A stretch of DNA of 64,000 nucleotides from Mycolicibacterium senegalense (GTDB lineage: Bacteria > Actinomycetota > Actinomycetes > Mycobacteriales > Mycobacteriaceae): assembly GCF_019645875.1 (NCBI RefSeq), contig NZ_CP081000.1, positions 4,154,001 through 4,218,000 on the forward strand, given 5' to 3'. Numbering within the stretch: position 1 is the stretch's first letter; each line of letters opens with the position of its first letter. The position numbers and the translations under genes were made by a program. This document shows positions 17,184-25,318 of the stretch, piece after piece. Under the pieces are notes generated by a model. The model saw only the letters and a list, made by a program, of their open reading frames with translations, was not told the origin of the DNA and searched no databases.

Positions 17184-17646
17184 ACTGCGAATCCATCCGT
17201 TTCCGGTCAACTACGCCATTTGCGCGATCGGCGATCAACATCGCCAAGCGACACCGCAGCGACCGAGTCACTGCACTGCCACGCCCGCTCGCCCGAGCCG
17301 GTGCCTCTGATGAGCGGACCGAAGAATTCAGTTGTTGCGCCATGAGTAAATCACGCGCCCACGACGGGGGAAAACCCGCGGCACGCCGTCGAACTGCATA
17401 TCTGCGGATTCAAAAAAGTGAATTGGGCGTTATCTATCGCCCACCGACAAGTGCTCTACCTGCGTAAACGCCTTCCTCCCCCGGACGGCGCCGGCCGCAC
17501 TCGATCAACACTGATGCCTATCTGTTCACAACTGGTGTCCAGAGGGTTATGCGATCGTCGCCAACCGGTATTCCAAATGTCCGGCGGACGACCTCACACC
17601 AGCGCCGAATCACGACCATACTAAAAAGTATGGTAACTTTCGGCGC
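17184..17646. other. 463-base intergenic region between the antigen 85 gene and the monooxygenase-like gene
   Basis: No supportable gene is seen. It must hold the promoters of two divergent genes. There is a small hairpin-forming stretch (GGGCG, 8 bases, CGCCC near 17426-17443), and the right end carries the operator-like element described at 17610-17641. Short open frames here have no ribosome sites or recognisable sequence. Confidence 0.6.
17613..17641 (+). promoter_or_regulatory. Operator-like element and -10 before the monooxygenase-like gene
   Basis: An inverted repeat ACCATACT-4 bases-AGTATGGT spans about 17615-17634. The 20-mer TAAAAAGTATGGTAACTTTC (17622-17641) matches the element at 21750-21769 at 17 of 20 positions. 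TATGGT (17629-17634) could be a -10. The ATG at 17647 has no ribosome site and is only 13 bases after that hexamer, so the message may be leaderless. Confidence 0.6.
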
Positions 17647-18813
17647 ATGACCTCGCCCCTCACCTCCGAGTGCTCCATCACCGCCGAATTCGTCGCGCGA
17701 CTGGCCGAGCGAGCCGCTGAAGCCGAGGAGTTGCGCCGGCTACCCGATGCGACGGTGACCGACCTGGTGGAATCCGGTTTCACCGAACTCCTGGTGCCCG
17801 CGCGCTACGGCGGCCGACAGGCGGATTTCCCACAGATCCTGGATCCGGTACGCCGGATGGCCCACGGCTGTACATCCAGTGCCTGGACCATCGGCTTCCT
17901 GGCGCTGCACAACTGGATGCTGTCGCTGTTCGGCGAGCAAGCCCAGCAGGAGGCGTTCGCGAGCAGACCTTTCCTGGCTCCGGCCCCGCTGGCGCCGACG
18001 GGGCGCGGGCTGCCGGTCGACGGCGGCATCCGCCTGACCGGTAGGTGGTCCTGGGCCACCGGCATCATGCACGGGAACTGGATCATCGTCGCCGCCTTGT
18101 GCGGCCCCGACGACGCGCTGTACCCGGCGCTGGCGCTGTTGCCGATCAGCGACGTGACGGTGGCCGACGTGTGGCATACCGACGGTATGCGGGCCACCGG
18201 CTCCAACGACGCCATCGCCACCGATGTCTTCGTCCCCGGGCACCGGTTGGTCAAGGTCCTCGACATCTACTCCGGCACGGCTCCGGGGGCCGGATTACAC
18301 GACGGCTCCGCCTACCGCTGGCCGATGGTGCCCGCGCTGGCCCTGTTGGCCGCGATGCCGGCCCTGGGCAGTGCCGAGCGGGTCACCGAGATCTACGCGC
18401 AACGCCTCGGCGAACGCGTGCTGCCCTACGAAGGCGTCATACAGAAGGACAAGCCGATCGCTCAGGCCCACCTGGCCGGGGCTCAGGTGCGGATGCGCGC
18501 GTTGCGTGCCCTGTTGGCCGACACCGTCGGCGAAATCGAAGCGATCGTGGCGTCCGGCGACCCGGTGGACAAACCGGTGCGCGCGCAGGCCCGCTTGGCC
18601 GCGGCGCACATCGTGTCCGAGTCCAAGGCCGTCATCGCCGATCTGCTGGGAGCGGGCGGGGCGAGCATCCATTTCCTGTCCAGTCCCCTGCAACGTTTCA
18701 AACGCGATGTCGACGTCCTGTCGGGCCATGTGGTGTTCGACTACGACACCAGCCGCGAGTTGGCCGGCGCATTGGCACTGGGGATGAAGATTCCCCGCAC
18801 CTCCATGATCTAG
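17647..18813 (+). CDS. Acyl-CoA dehydrogenase-fold flavin monooxygenase (HsaA/HpaH group D type)
   Basis: 388 residues with the acyl-CoA dehydrogenase fold but the sequence features of two-component flavin hydroxylases such as HsaA and HpaH: STAWTIGF-like CTSSAWTIGFLALHNWML (residues 75-92), RLTGRWSWATGIMHGNW, and a C-terminal helix bundle ending with SSPLQRFKRDVDVLSGHVVFDY (in part). Such enzymes use reduced flavin from a separate reductase to hydroxylate aromatic or other rings; no reductase gene is adjacent. A role as a CoA-ester desaturase is less likely because the catalytic Glu loop is absent. It shares a promoter element with the 21.8-29.4 kb cluster. Its stop codon overlaps the stop of the next gene in CTAG. 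Confidence 0.82.
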   Translation: MTSPLTSECSITAEFVARLAERAAEAEELRRLPDATVTDLVESGFTELLVPARYGGRQADFPQILDPVRRMAHGCTSSAWTIGFLALHNWMLSLFGEQAQQEAFASRPFLAPAPLAPTGRGLPVDGGIRLTGRWSWATGIMHGNWIIVAALCGPDDALYPALALLPISDVTVADVWHTDGMRATGSNDAIATDVFVPGHRLVKVLDIYSGTAPGAGLHDGSAYRWPMVPALALLAAMPALGSAERVTEIYAQRLGERVLPYEGVIQKDKPIAQAHLAGAQVRMRALRALLADTVGEIEAIVASGDPVDKPVRAQARLAAAHIVSESKAVIADLLGAGGASIHFLSSPLQRFKRDVDVLSGHVVFDYDTSRELAGALALGMKIPRTSMI

Positions 18814-21053
18814 CGATGTGGCGGCCTGGGCCCCCTCGCGCGGGGCCCCGGACGGGGGCGGAACGGGCGGGTCGGCGGTTCCGTCGGCGGCGGAGTCGGT
18901 TGGGGTGGTTGACGTGGTTGAGGTGGTTGAGGTGGTCGAGGTGGCCGAGCCACCGGGCCGCGCATCCGGGTGGTCGGTGGTTCGGCTGCCGGGGGCCGCG
19001 CCGGACCAAGCTTCATCGGCCGAGTCTCGTCCTGCTCCGGATCCCGCTCCATCAGGACGCCACGAGCGAGTCGGTCGAGCGCGCCCTGTACCCGCAGGCG
19101 GTCGGGGCGACCCTCGAATTCGGACGACTGCGCGAGAGATTCGGTGAGCCAGCCAGAGATGATGTTGCGAGCCGAGCTGATTTCCGCCGCGCCCGCCGGG
19201 GTGAGCGAGAACTCTCGCCCGGTCCGGGCGGCAAGACCCAACGCCACCAGCCGGTCGAATGCGGGCTCGAGAATCTGCCGCGGCACCCGCCGCTCGTCGG
19301 CGATCTCGTACAGGTTCGCGACCCCGGTCGCAGCGGCGTGCCGGTAGATCTGGATCAGCGCCCATAGTTGTGCGGTGTCCAGCCGGCTTCGCAAGGACCG
19401 GGCCAGGGCCTCGAGGTCGATACCGCGACTGCGTTGCAGCAGCCGGCCTATCGCGACCTCGAGCAGCTTTTCCGGCGATTCGGTGGTCGGCATGCCGAAG
19501 CCCTCGCCCAAGTCGGTGCTCCCGGTGGCCGCGGTATCGCGCAGCGGCACCTGCTTGAGGAACAGCGCCAGCACGAAACCGACGACGGCGAACGGCGCCG
19601 CGAACAGGAACACCCGCGTCAGCGAATCGGCATAGGCGTCGACGATCGGGGCAGCGACCTCGGGCGGGAGGCCGTGCAACACCCGAGGCGAGGTGGCCGC
19701 TTCCGGAGGCGCGCCGCCGGCGGCCATCGCCGACGGCAGCCGGTCGCCCAGGAAGTTGGCGAACAGCGAGCCGAAAATCGCTGCGCCGAAAGAACTCCCG
19801 ATGGCCCGGAAGAAGGTAACCCCCGATGTGGCCACGCCCAGGTCGGTGAAGTCGACAGTGTTCTGCACCACGAGTATCAGCACCTGCATGCTGAGCCCGA
19901 TACCGCTGCCCAGCACGAGGAGGTAGGCAGACTGGGTCAGCGTCGAGGTATCAGCATCCATCCGCGACAGCAGCACGAATCCGATCGCCATGATCGCCGT
20001 GCCGGCGATCGGGAAGATCCGGTACTTGCCGGTGCGCCCGACAAGCACACCGCTGCCCAATGAGGTGACCAGCAGACCGGCAACCATCGGCAGGGTGCGC
20101 AGCCCGGATGCGGTGGCCGAGACACCGTCGACGAACTGCATGTACGTCGGCAGGAACGTCAGGGCGCCCAGCATCGCGAAGCCCACCACGAACGACAGCA
20201 CGCAGCACACGGTGAACACCGGATTGGTGAACAGACGAATCGGCAGAACCGGCTCGGTAGCAACACGTTCGACGAACACGAACGCCGCCAGGGCCGCCAC
20301 CGACCCGACGAACAGTCCGATGATGGTCAACGAACCCCACGCATACGTGGTGCCGCCCCAACTCGTCGCCAGCGTCAGCCCGGCCGCCCCGAGGCCGACC
20401 AGGACGATGCCGGCGTAGTCGAGCACCGGCCTTGCGGTACGGGTGAATTCGGGAATGGCCACTGCGGCGATCGCGATCACCACCACGGCTACCGGCACAT
20501 TGATCCAGAAGGCCCACCGCCAGCTGAGATGGTCGGTGAACAGGCCGCCGAGCAGCGGACCGATGACGGTGGTGACGCCGAAGACCGCGCCCAGCGCGCC
20601 TTGGTAACGCCCGCGGTCGCGTAATGGAATGACCTCGCCGATCACGGCCACCGCGGTCACCGTGATGGCACCGCCGCCAAGGCCCTGCAGCGCCCTCGAC
20701 GCGACGAGCATGCCCATCGATCCAGCCGCACCGCACAACACCGAGCCGGCCAGGAAGAGCAGAATCGCCGCCTGGAAAACCTTCTTGCGGCCGAACGTGT
20801 CGCCCAACTTTCCCACCACGGCGGTGACGATCGTCGAAGCGAGCAGATAGCTGGTGACCACCCAGGCCTGGTGTCCGGCTCCGCCCAGATCGGCGACGAC
20901 GGTGGGCAGGGCCGTGGCCACGATCGTCTGATCGAGGGCGGCCAGCAACATGCCCAGTACCACCGCCAGGAAGACGAAGTTGCGCTGCCGAACGGTCGAC
21001 CGCTCACCGACAGGTTCAGCACCGGCCGCGACGGCCGCGGCAGGAGGAGTCAT
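18810..21053 (-). CDS. MFS multidrug exporter (DHA2, 14-helix) fused to a winged-helix-like and Pro-rich tail
   Basis: 747 residues. Residues 25-510 form a DHA2-type transporter with motif LDQTIVATALPTVVADLGG in helix 1, motif A GKLGDTFGRKKVF, and the motif C-like GAVFGVTTVIGPLLGGLFTD. Residues about 528-660 are soluble and look like a winged-helix domain (IYEIADERRVPRQILEPAFDRLVALGLAARTG in shortened form: ADERRVPRQILEPAFDRL, LGLAARTGREFSLTPAG). Residues 683-747 are a basic Pro-rich tail. Exporters of this class usually have about 500 residues, so the tail is extra. Some mycobacterial homologs (Rv1877-like) are also long. The substrate is unknown. Confidence 0.88.
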   Translation of the reverse strand: MTPPAAAVAAGAEPVGERSTVRQRNFVFLAVVLGMLLAALDQTIVATALPTVVADLGGAGHQAWVVTSYLLASTIVTAVVGKLGDTFGRKKVFQAAILLFLAGSVLCGAAGSMGMLVASRALQGLGGGAITVTAVAVIGEVIPLRDRGRYQGALGAVFGVTTVIGPLLGGLFTDHLSWRWAFWINVPVAVVVIAIAAVAIPEFTRTARPVLDYAGIVLVGLGAAGLTLATSWGGTTYAWGSLTIIGLFVGSVAALAAFVFVERVATEPVLPIRLFTNPVFTVCCVLSFVVGFAMLGALTFLPTYMQFVDGVSATASGLRTLPMVAGLLVTSLGSGVLVGRTGKYRIFPIAGTAIMAIGFVLLSRMDADTSTLTQSAYLLVLGSGIGLSMQVLILVVQNTVDFTDLGVATSGVTFFRAIGSSFGAAIFGSLFANFLGDRLPSAMAAGGAPPEAATSPRVLHGLPPEVAAPIVDAYADSLTRVFLFAAPFAVVGFVLALFLKQVPLRDTAATGSTDLGEGFGMPTTESPEKLLEVAIGRLLQRSRGIDLEALARSLRSRLDTAQLWALIQIYRHAAATGVANLYEIADERRVPRQILEPAFDRLVALGLAARTGREFSLTPAGAAEISSARNIISGWLTESLAQSSEFEGRPDRLRVQGALDRLARGVLMERDPEQDETRPMKLGPARPPAAEPPTTRMRGPVARPPRPPQPPQPRQPPQPTPPPTEPPTRPFRPRPGPRARGPRPPHR

Positions 21054-21067
21054 CGCCGGGCCGACGC

Positions 21068-21625
21068 TCAGGTCTGAGCAGGACTGCTTGCCAGTACCTC
21101 GGTGATGGCCTCACAGAAGGCCGGCAGATCGCGGGGCGAACGGCTGGTGATCAGGTTCCCGTCGACACAGACCTCCCGGTCCACCACGGTGGCGCCGGCG
21201 TTGCCGAGATCCGTGCGGATACTCGGATAGCTCGTCAGCGTGCGGCCGCGCACGACGTCGGCCTCCACCAGCGTCCAGGGGCCGTGACAGATCGCCGCGA
21301 CAGGTTTGCCCGAGCGGACGAAGTCGCGGACGAACGCGACCGCGGTCTCATCGAGCCGCAACTTGTCGGGGTTCACGGTGCCTCCGGGCAGGATCAGCGC
21401 GTCGAACTGGTCGACTTTCGCCTCGGCGACCGTGCGGTCGACGGGGAAGGTGCCTGCGGGTTCGAGGTCGTGATCGCGAGCCTGGATTTCGCCGGCTTTG
21501 AGCGACAGCAGTTCGACGTGACCGCCCTCGTTCTCAACGGCCGCACGGGGTTGTTCGAGTTCGATGCGCTCCACACCGTCGGCGGCAAGGATCCCCACCC
21601 TGCGGCCTTCCAATTCCTTTCGCAT
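21068..21625 (-). CDS. DJ-1/PfpI family protein (glutamine amidotransferase-like)
   Basis: 185 residues of the PfpI/YraA group. The nucleophile elbow AAICHGPWTL places the catalytic cysteine at residue 113; a glutamate in GVERIELEQPRAAV and the FDALILPGG stretch complete the fold. Members act as glyoxalase/deglycase-type or stress proteins and are often labelled intracellular peptidases. AAAGGA lies 6 bases before the ATG at 21625. It is 15 bases upstream of the MFS gene start in the same direction, so the two may be co-transcribed, and it is divergent from the catabolic cluster. Confidence 0.9.
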   Translation of the reverse strand: MRKELEGRRVGILAADGVERIELEQPRAAVENEGGHVELLSLKAGEIQARDHDLEPAGTFPVDRTVAEAKVDQFDALILPGGTVNPDKLRLDETAVAFVRDFVRSGKPVAAICHGPWTLVEADVVRGRTLTSYPSIRTDLGNAGATVVDREVCVDGNLITSRSPRDLPAFCEAITEVLASSPAQT

Positions 21626-21733
21626 TCGAGTCCTTTCGTTGAGACCGACGGGCAGCGGCGAGCCTCGGCGCCCGCTGCAGGGCTACCCCGGCACGCCCGC
21701 CCCGAAACGCGGTAGATCGGGGGACAACACCCC

Positions 21734-21769
21734 TTGTCACCGGCCTTAGTAAAAAGTAAAGTCACTTTC
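21734..21769 (+). promoter_or_regulatory. Promoter and overlapping operator of the eight-gene catabolic cluster
   Basis: TTGTCA (21734-21739) and TAAAGT (21757-21762) are 17 bases apart, a good SigA-type promoter. The imperfect palindrome AAAGTCACTTT (21758-21768) covers the -10, a typical repressor position. The 20-mer 21750-21769 is shared with the monooxygenase promoter at 17622. Confidence 0.65.
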
Positions 21770-21801
21770 AGTTTTTGCCCCACACCGTTCAGGAGTCGAG
21801 C

Positions 21802-22893
21802 ATGGAATCCTTCGTCCACCTGCGAAAAGGCAAGACCCCGAAACGGGTTCATGCCGACCTCGACGGCCTCAAAGACGACGAGCTCGGTCGCGGCGGATTC
21901 GTGGGCCGCACCGCGAATATGTACCGGCGTAACGATCCCACCGCCTACCGCACCGTCGGCCCCCTGCGGCCCACCGATGTGTTGTCCAGTGAGCTCAAGC
22001 CCAGCGATGCCACCGACGCACAAGGCGGCCCGCTACTGATGTTCTCCAACGCCGACTGCCAGGTGCTGTTGAGCCGGCGCAGCGAGGCGATGCCCTTCTT
22101 CGTCCGCTACGTGGACGGCGACCTGCTGTTGTTCGTACACAAGGGGTCAGGCCTGCTGGAAACCGAGTTCGGTCCCCTGCGCTACCGCGAGGGCGACTGG
22201 GTCTACATCCCAAAAGCCTGCACGTTCCGCCAGGTGCCCGAGAGTGAGAGCACGTGGTTGATGATCCAGGCCACCGACGATTTCCGGGTGCCGCCGGCCG
22301 GCACCCTGGGCCGGCACTTCCCGTTCGACCCGGCGCAGGTGACCATCCCCGAGCCCGCACCCATCGACGACGACGGACGGGACGAGTACGAGGTCCGGTT
22401 GATTCATGACGGAGGCCCGACCTCGCTGTTCTACCAACACAATCCGCTGGACGTGGAAGGCTGGCGGGGCGACAACTTCCCGTTCACCTTCAACATCGAG
22501 GACTACACCGTCATCACCTCCGAGAGCGTGCACCTGCCACCGACCGTGCACCTCTTCATGCAGGCGACCGGGGTGTACGTGATGAACTTCCTGCCCAAGC
22601 CCGCCGAGAGCGTGCCGGGCACCGAACGCACCCCGTGGTATCACCGCAACGTCGACTACGACGAGATCGCGTTCTTCCACGGCGGGTCGCTCTACGGCAT
22701 CCCGATGCCGCCCGGCCTGGTATCCCATGCACCGCAGGGTGTTCACCACGGGGCGCCCGAAAAGGCGCGGGAACGCGCCCGCCGCAAGTTCGACGACTAC
22801 GACCGGGTCGACTGGTCGGTGATCGCCATCGACACGCGCCGCCGTCTCACCCCGTCCGCCGAAATTCTGGCCAACGACCTGGGGCAGCACTAG
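21802..22893 (+). CDS. Homogentisate 1,2-dioxygenase-like cupin protein
   Basis: 363 residues, shorter than canonical homogentisate dioxygenases (about 440). The C-terminal cupin has the family motif WYHRNVDYDE with candidate iron ligands His281 and Glu288, then SHAPQGVHHG with His309, His315 and His316. The N-terminal half contains the double-stranded beta helix with GDLLLFVHKGSG and YREGDWVYIPKACTFR. The family opens hydroquinone-type rings with O2. The real substrate could differ, because no maleylacetoacetate isomerase or fumarylacetoacetase is nearby. AGGAG sits before the ATG at 21802. It is the first gene of a tightly packed cluster. Confidence 0.82.
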   Translation: MESFVHLRKGKTPKRVHADLDGLKDDELGRGGFVGRTANMYRRNDPTAYRTVGPLRPTDVLSSELKPSDATDAQGGPLLMFSNADCQVLLSRRSEAMPFFVRYVDGDLLLFVHKGSGLLETEFGPLRYREGDWVYIPKACTFRQVPESESTWLMIQATDDFRVPPAGTLGRHFPFDPAQVTIPEPAPIDDDGRDEYEVRLIHDGGPTSLFYQHNPLDVEGWRGDNFPFTFNIEDYTVITSESVHLPPTVHLFMQATGVYVMNFLPKPAESVPGTERTPWYHRNVDYDEIAFFHGGSLYGIPMPPGLVSHAPQGVHHGAPEKARERARRKFDDYDRVDWSVIAIDTRRRLTPSAEILANDLGQH

Positions 22894-22927
22894 TGATGAG
22901 CGCTTGCGCGACGAACCAAGGAAAGCG

Positions 22928-24118
22928 ATGACAACAATCGATACACCTGTGAAGCACGCATACGACCGCATCCCGTATCTGGTTGCCTACCAGAACAACT
23001 CAGCGGTGCGCGACGTCTACGGCGGTGTCGCCGAACTGGTGGTGCTGGAAAGCTATCTGCTCAAACCCAAGGAGAAGCCGTCGGACACCGTACTGGTGTT
23101 CATGCACCCGATCGGCGGCGGCGCCTACCTGCCAATGATCAACGCATTGGCTCGGGCCGGGCACCATGTCATCTACTGCAACAGCCGGTTCCGCGGCACC
23201 GACTCGGCCCTGCTGATGGAGAAGGTGGTCGAAGATCTCGGCGAGTGCATCAAAGACGCCAAGAACCGGCTGGGCTACGACAAGGTGGTGCTGGCCGGGT
23301 GGAGCGGCGGCGGTTCACTGTCGGTGTTCTACCAACAGCAGGCCCAACACCCGACCGTGACGGCCAGTCCCTCCGGCGACGGACCCGACCTGACCAAGCT
23401 GGGGCTGATCCCGGCCGACGGAATCATGCTGCTGGCCGCCCACATCAGCCGGCACGGCACCATGACCGAATGGATGGACGCCTCCATCCTCGACGAGAAC
23501 GACCCCACCAAGCGGGACCCTGAGCTGGATCTGTACAACCCGGACAACCCTAACCAGCCGCCGTACAGCCAGGAGTTCCTGGAGCGTTACCACGAGGCCC
23601 AGATCGCCAGGAACCGTCGGATCACCAAGTGGGTCAAGGAAAAGCTCGCGGAACTGAAGGCCGCCGGCCGGCCGGATGACGAGTTCGCGTTCGTCGTGCA
23701 CGGCACCATGGCCGACCCGCGCTGGCTGGACCCGACGGTCGATCCCAACGAGCGCACGCCGGGCACCTGTTATCTGGGCGATCCCCAGGTGGTCAACATG
23801 AGCCCGGTGGGCCTGGCCCGCTTCTGCACCTTGCGCAGTTGGCTGTCGCAGTGGAGCTACGACGACGCCAACGGTGACGCGGTCAAGGCGGGACCGGACA
23901 TCGCGGTGCCCGCCCTGGTGATCGGCAACCTGGCCGACGACGCGTGCACGCCCAGCCACACCCGTCGGCTGTACGAGGCGATCGGACACCCGGACAAGGA
24001 GATGCACGAGATCCCCGGCGCCAACCACTACTACTCGGGCCCGGACCAGCGCGACACCTTGCGGCAAGCTGTGGGTATCTGCACGGATTGGCTGCACCGA
24101 CACGGATTCTCGCTATGA
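22928..24118 (+). CDS. Alpha/beta-fold hydrolase
   Basis: 396 residues. The oxyanion-hole stretch VLVFMHPIGGG (55-65) and nucleophile elbow LAGWSGGGS with Ser126 are clear; the acid is likely in NLADDACTPSHT and the base His in GANHYYSG. A long cap (residues 140-300) is charged and unusual. The ATG at 22928 is preceded by AAGGA; an upstream in-frame ATG lacks one. It lies 34 bases after the dioxygenase gene and overlaps the next gene by 4 bases. It may hydrolyse the ring-opened product or an ester that feeds the pathway; this is inference. Confidence 0.86.
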   Translation: MTTIDTPVKHAYDRIPYLVAYQNNSAVRDVYGGVAELVVLESYLLKPKEKPSDTVLVFMHPIGGGAYLPMINALARAGHHVIYCNSRFRGTDSALLMEKVVEDLGECIKDAKNRLGYDKVVLAGWSGGGSLSVFYQQQAQHPTVTASPSGDGPDLTKLGLIPADGIMLLAAHISRHGTMTEWMDASILDENDPTKRDPELDLYNPDNPNQPPYSQEFLERYHEAQIARNRRITKWVKEKLAELKAAGRPDDEFAFVVHGTMADPRWLDPTVDPNERTPGTCYLGDPQVVNMSPVGLARFCTLRSWLSQWSYDDANGDAVKAGPDIAVPALVIGNLADDACTPSHTRRLYEAIGHPDKEMHEIPGANHYYSGPDQRDTLRQAVGICTDWLHRHGFSL

Positions 24119-25317
24119 CGACCGGCGCTCTGGACGGTATCAGGGTGATCGAGCTCGGCACCCTGATCTCCGGACCGTTCGCCGGCCGACTGCTGGGCGA
24201 CATGGGTGCCGAGGTGATCAAGGTCGAGCTGCCCGATTCGCCGGATCCGTTGCGCACCTGGGGCCAGGCCGAACTCGATGGGCATCACTTCTTCTGGACG
24301 GTGCATGCCCGCAACAAGAAGGCGGTCACTCTCGACCTGCGCAAGGAGGCCGGCCGGGCGCTCTTCCTGGACCTGGTGGCCCAGTCCGACATCATCGTGG
24401 AGAACTTCCGGCCCGGCACTCTGGAGAAGTGGGACCTGGGCTACGACGTCCTGCGCGAACGGAACAAGGGCATCATCCTGGTGCGGGTGTCGGGCTACGG
24501 GCAGACCGGGCCCGACGCCGGGAAGGCCGGCTATGCCTCGGTCGCCGAGGCATCGAGCGGGCTACGGCACATGAACGGATTCCCGGGCGGTCCCCCGCCT
24601 CGGCTGGCACTGTCGCTCGGTGACAGCCTGGCCGGCATGTTCGCCGCCCAGGGCGCCTTGGCTGCGCTGTACCGGCGGACGGTGACCGGTGAAGGCCAGA
24701 TCGTGGACACCGCGCTCACCGAAAGTTGCCTGGCGGTACAGGAATCCACCATCCCCGACTACGACGTCGGCGGCGTGGTGCGCGGCCCGTCGGGCACTCG
24801 GCTGGAAGGCATCGCGCCGTCGAACATCTATCAGAGTGCCAACGGCAGCTGGGTGGTGATCGCAGCCAATCAGGACACCGTGTTCCGTCGGTTGTGCGCC
24901 GCCATGGGCAGCCCCGAACTCGCGACCGACGAGCGGTTTGTCAACCATGTTGCCCGGGGCCGCAATCAGGACGAGCTGGACAAGATCATCGGCGATTGGG
25001 CCGCCACTCGCCAGCCCGACGAGATCATCGACACCCTGTCGCAGGCCGGCGTGATCAGCGGGCCGATCAACACCGTGGCCGAGGTCGTGCAGGACCCGCA
25101 GCTGCGGGCCCGCGGAATGATCGCCGACCACTGGGACGAGCGCGTGCAGCGCAACGTCAAGGGCCCCGGCGTCGTCCCGGTGCTCTCCGAGTCACCCGGC
25201 ACCATCCGCAACGCCGGGTCAGCCCGGCCCGGCCAGCACAACGACGAGGTGTACGGCGGCCTGCTCGGCCGCAGCCCTGAGGAACTGGAAACCCTGCACG
25301 CCGAGGGGGTGCTGTGA
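24115..25317 (+). CDS. CaiB/BaiF (class III) CoA-transferase
   Basis: 400 residues, the usual family length. It begins with the conserved LDGIRVIELGTLISGPFAGRLLGDMGAEVIKVE region (quoted here as IRVIELGTLISGPFAGRLL and DMGAEVIKVE), then NKKAVTLDLRKEAGR, and contains the catalytic aspartate in LALSLGDSLAGMFAAQGA. Such enzymes move CoA between a donor thioester and a free acid. Its ATG overlaps the hydrolase stop (ATGA). With the next gene it could activate a 3-hydroxy-3-methyl-type acid and cleave it, as in itaconate or HMG dissimilation. The acid is not known. Confidence 0.93.
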   Translation: MTTGALDGIRVIELGTLISGPFAGRLLGDMGAEVIKVELPDSPDPLRTWGQAELDGHHFFWTVHARNKKAVTLDLRKEAGRALFLDLVAQSDIIVENFRPGTLEKWDLGYDVLRERNKGIILVRVSGYGQTGPDAGKAGYASVAEASSGLRHMNGFPGGPPPRLALSLGDSLAGMFAAQGALAALYRRTVTGEGQIVDTALTESCLAVQESTIPDYDVGGVVRGPSGTRLEGIAPSNIYQSANGSWVVIAANQDTVFRRLCAAMGSPELATDERFVNHVARGRNQDELDKIIGDWAATRQPDEIIDTLSQAGVISGPINTVAEVVQDPQLRARGMIADHWDERVQRNVKGPGVVPVLSESPGTIRNAGSARPGQHNDEVYGGLLGRSPEELETLHAEGVL

Positions 25318-25318
25318 G

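Noticed and set aside
17418..17624. 68-codon open frame in the intergenic region before the monooxygenase gene
   Set aside because: No ribosome site, irregular composition and it runs into the operator-like element.
18880..18960. Repeated GGTTGAGGTGGT-like microsatellite
   Set aside because: It encodes the Pro-rich tail of the MFS protein on the minus strand (PPQPPQP repeats), so it is a coding repeat rather than an independent element.
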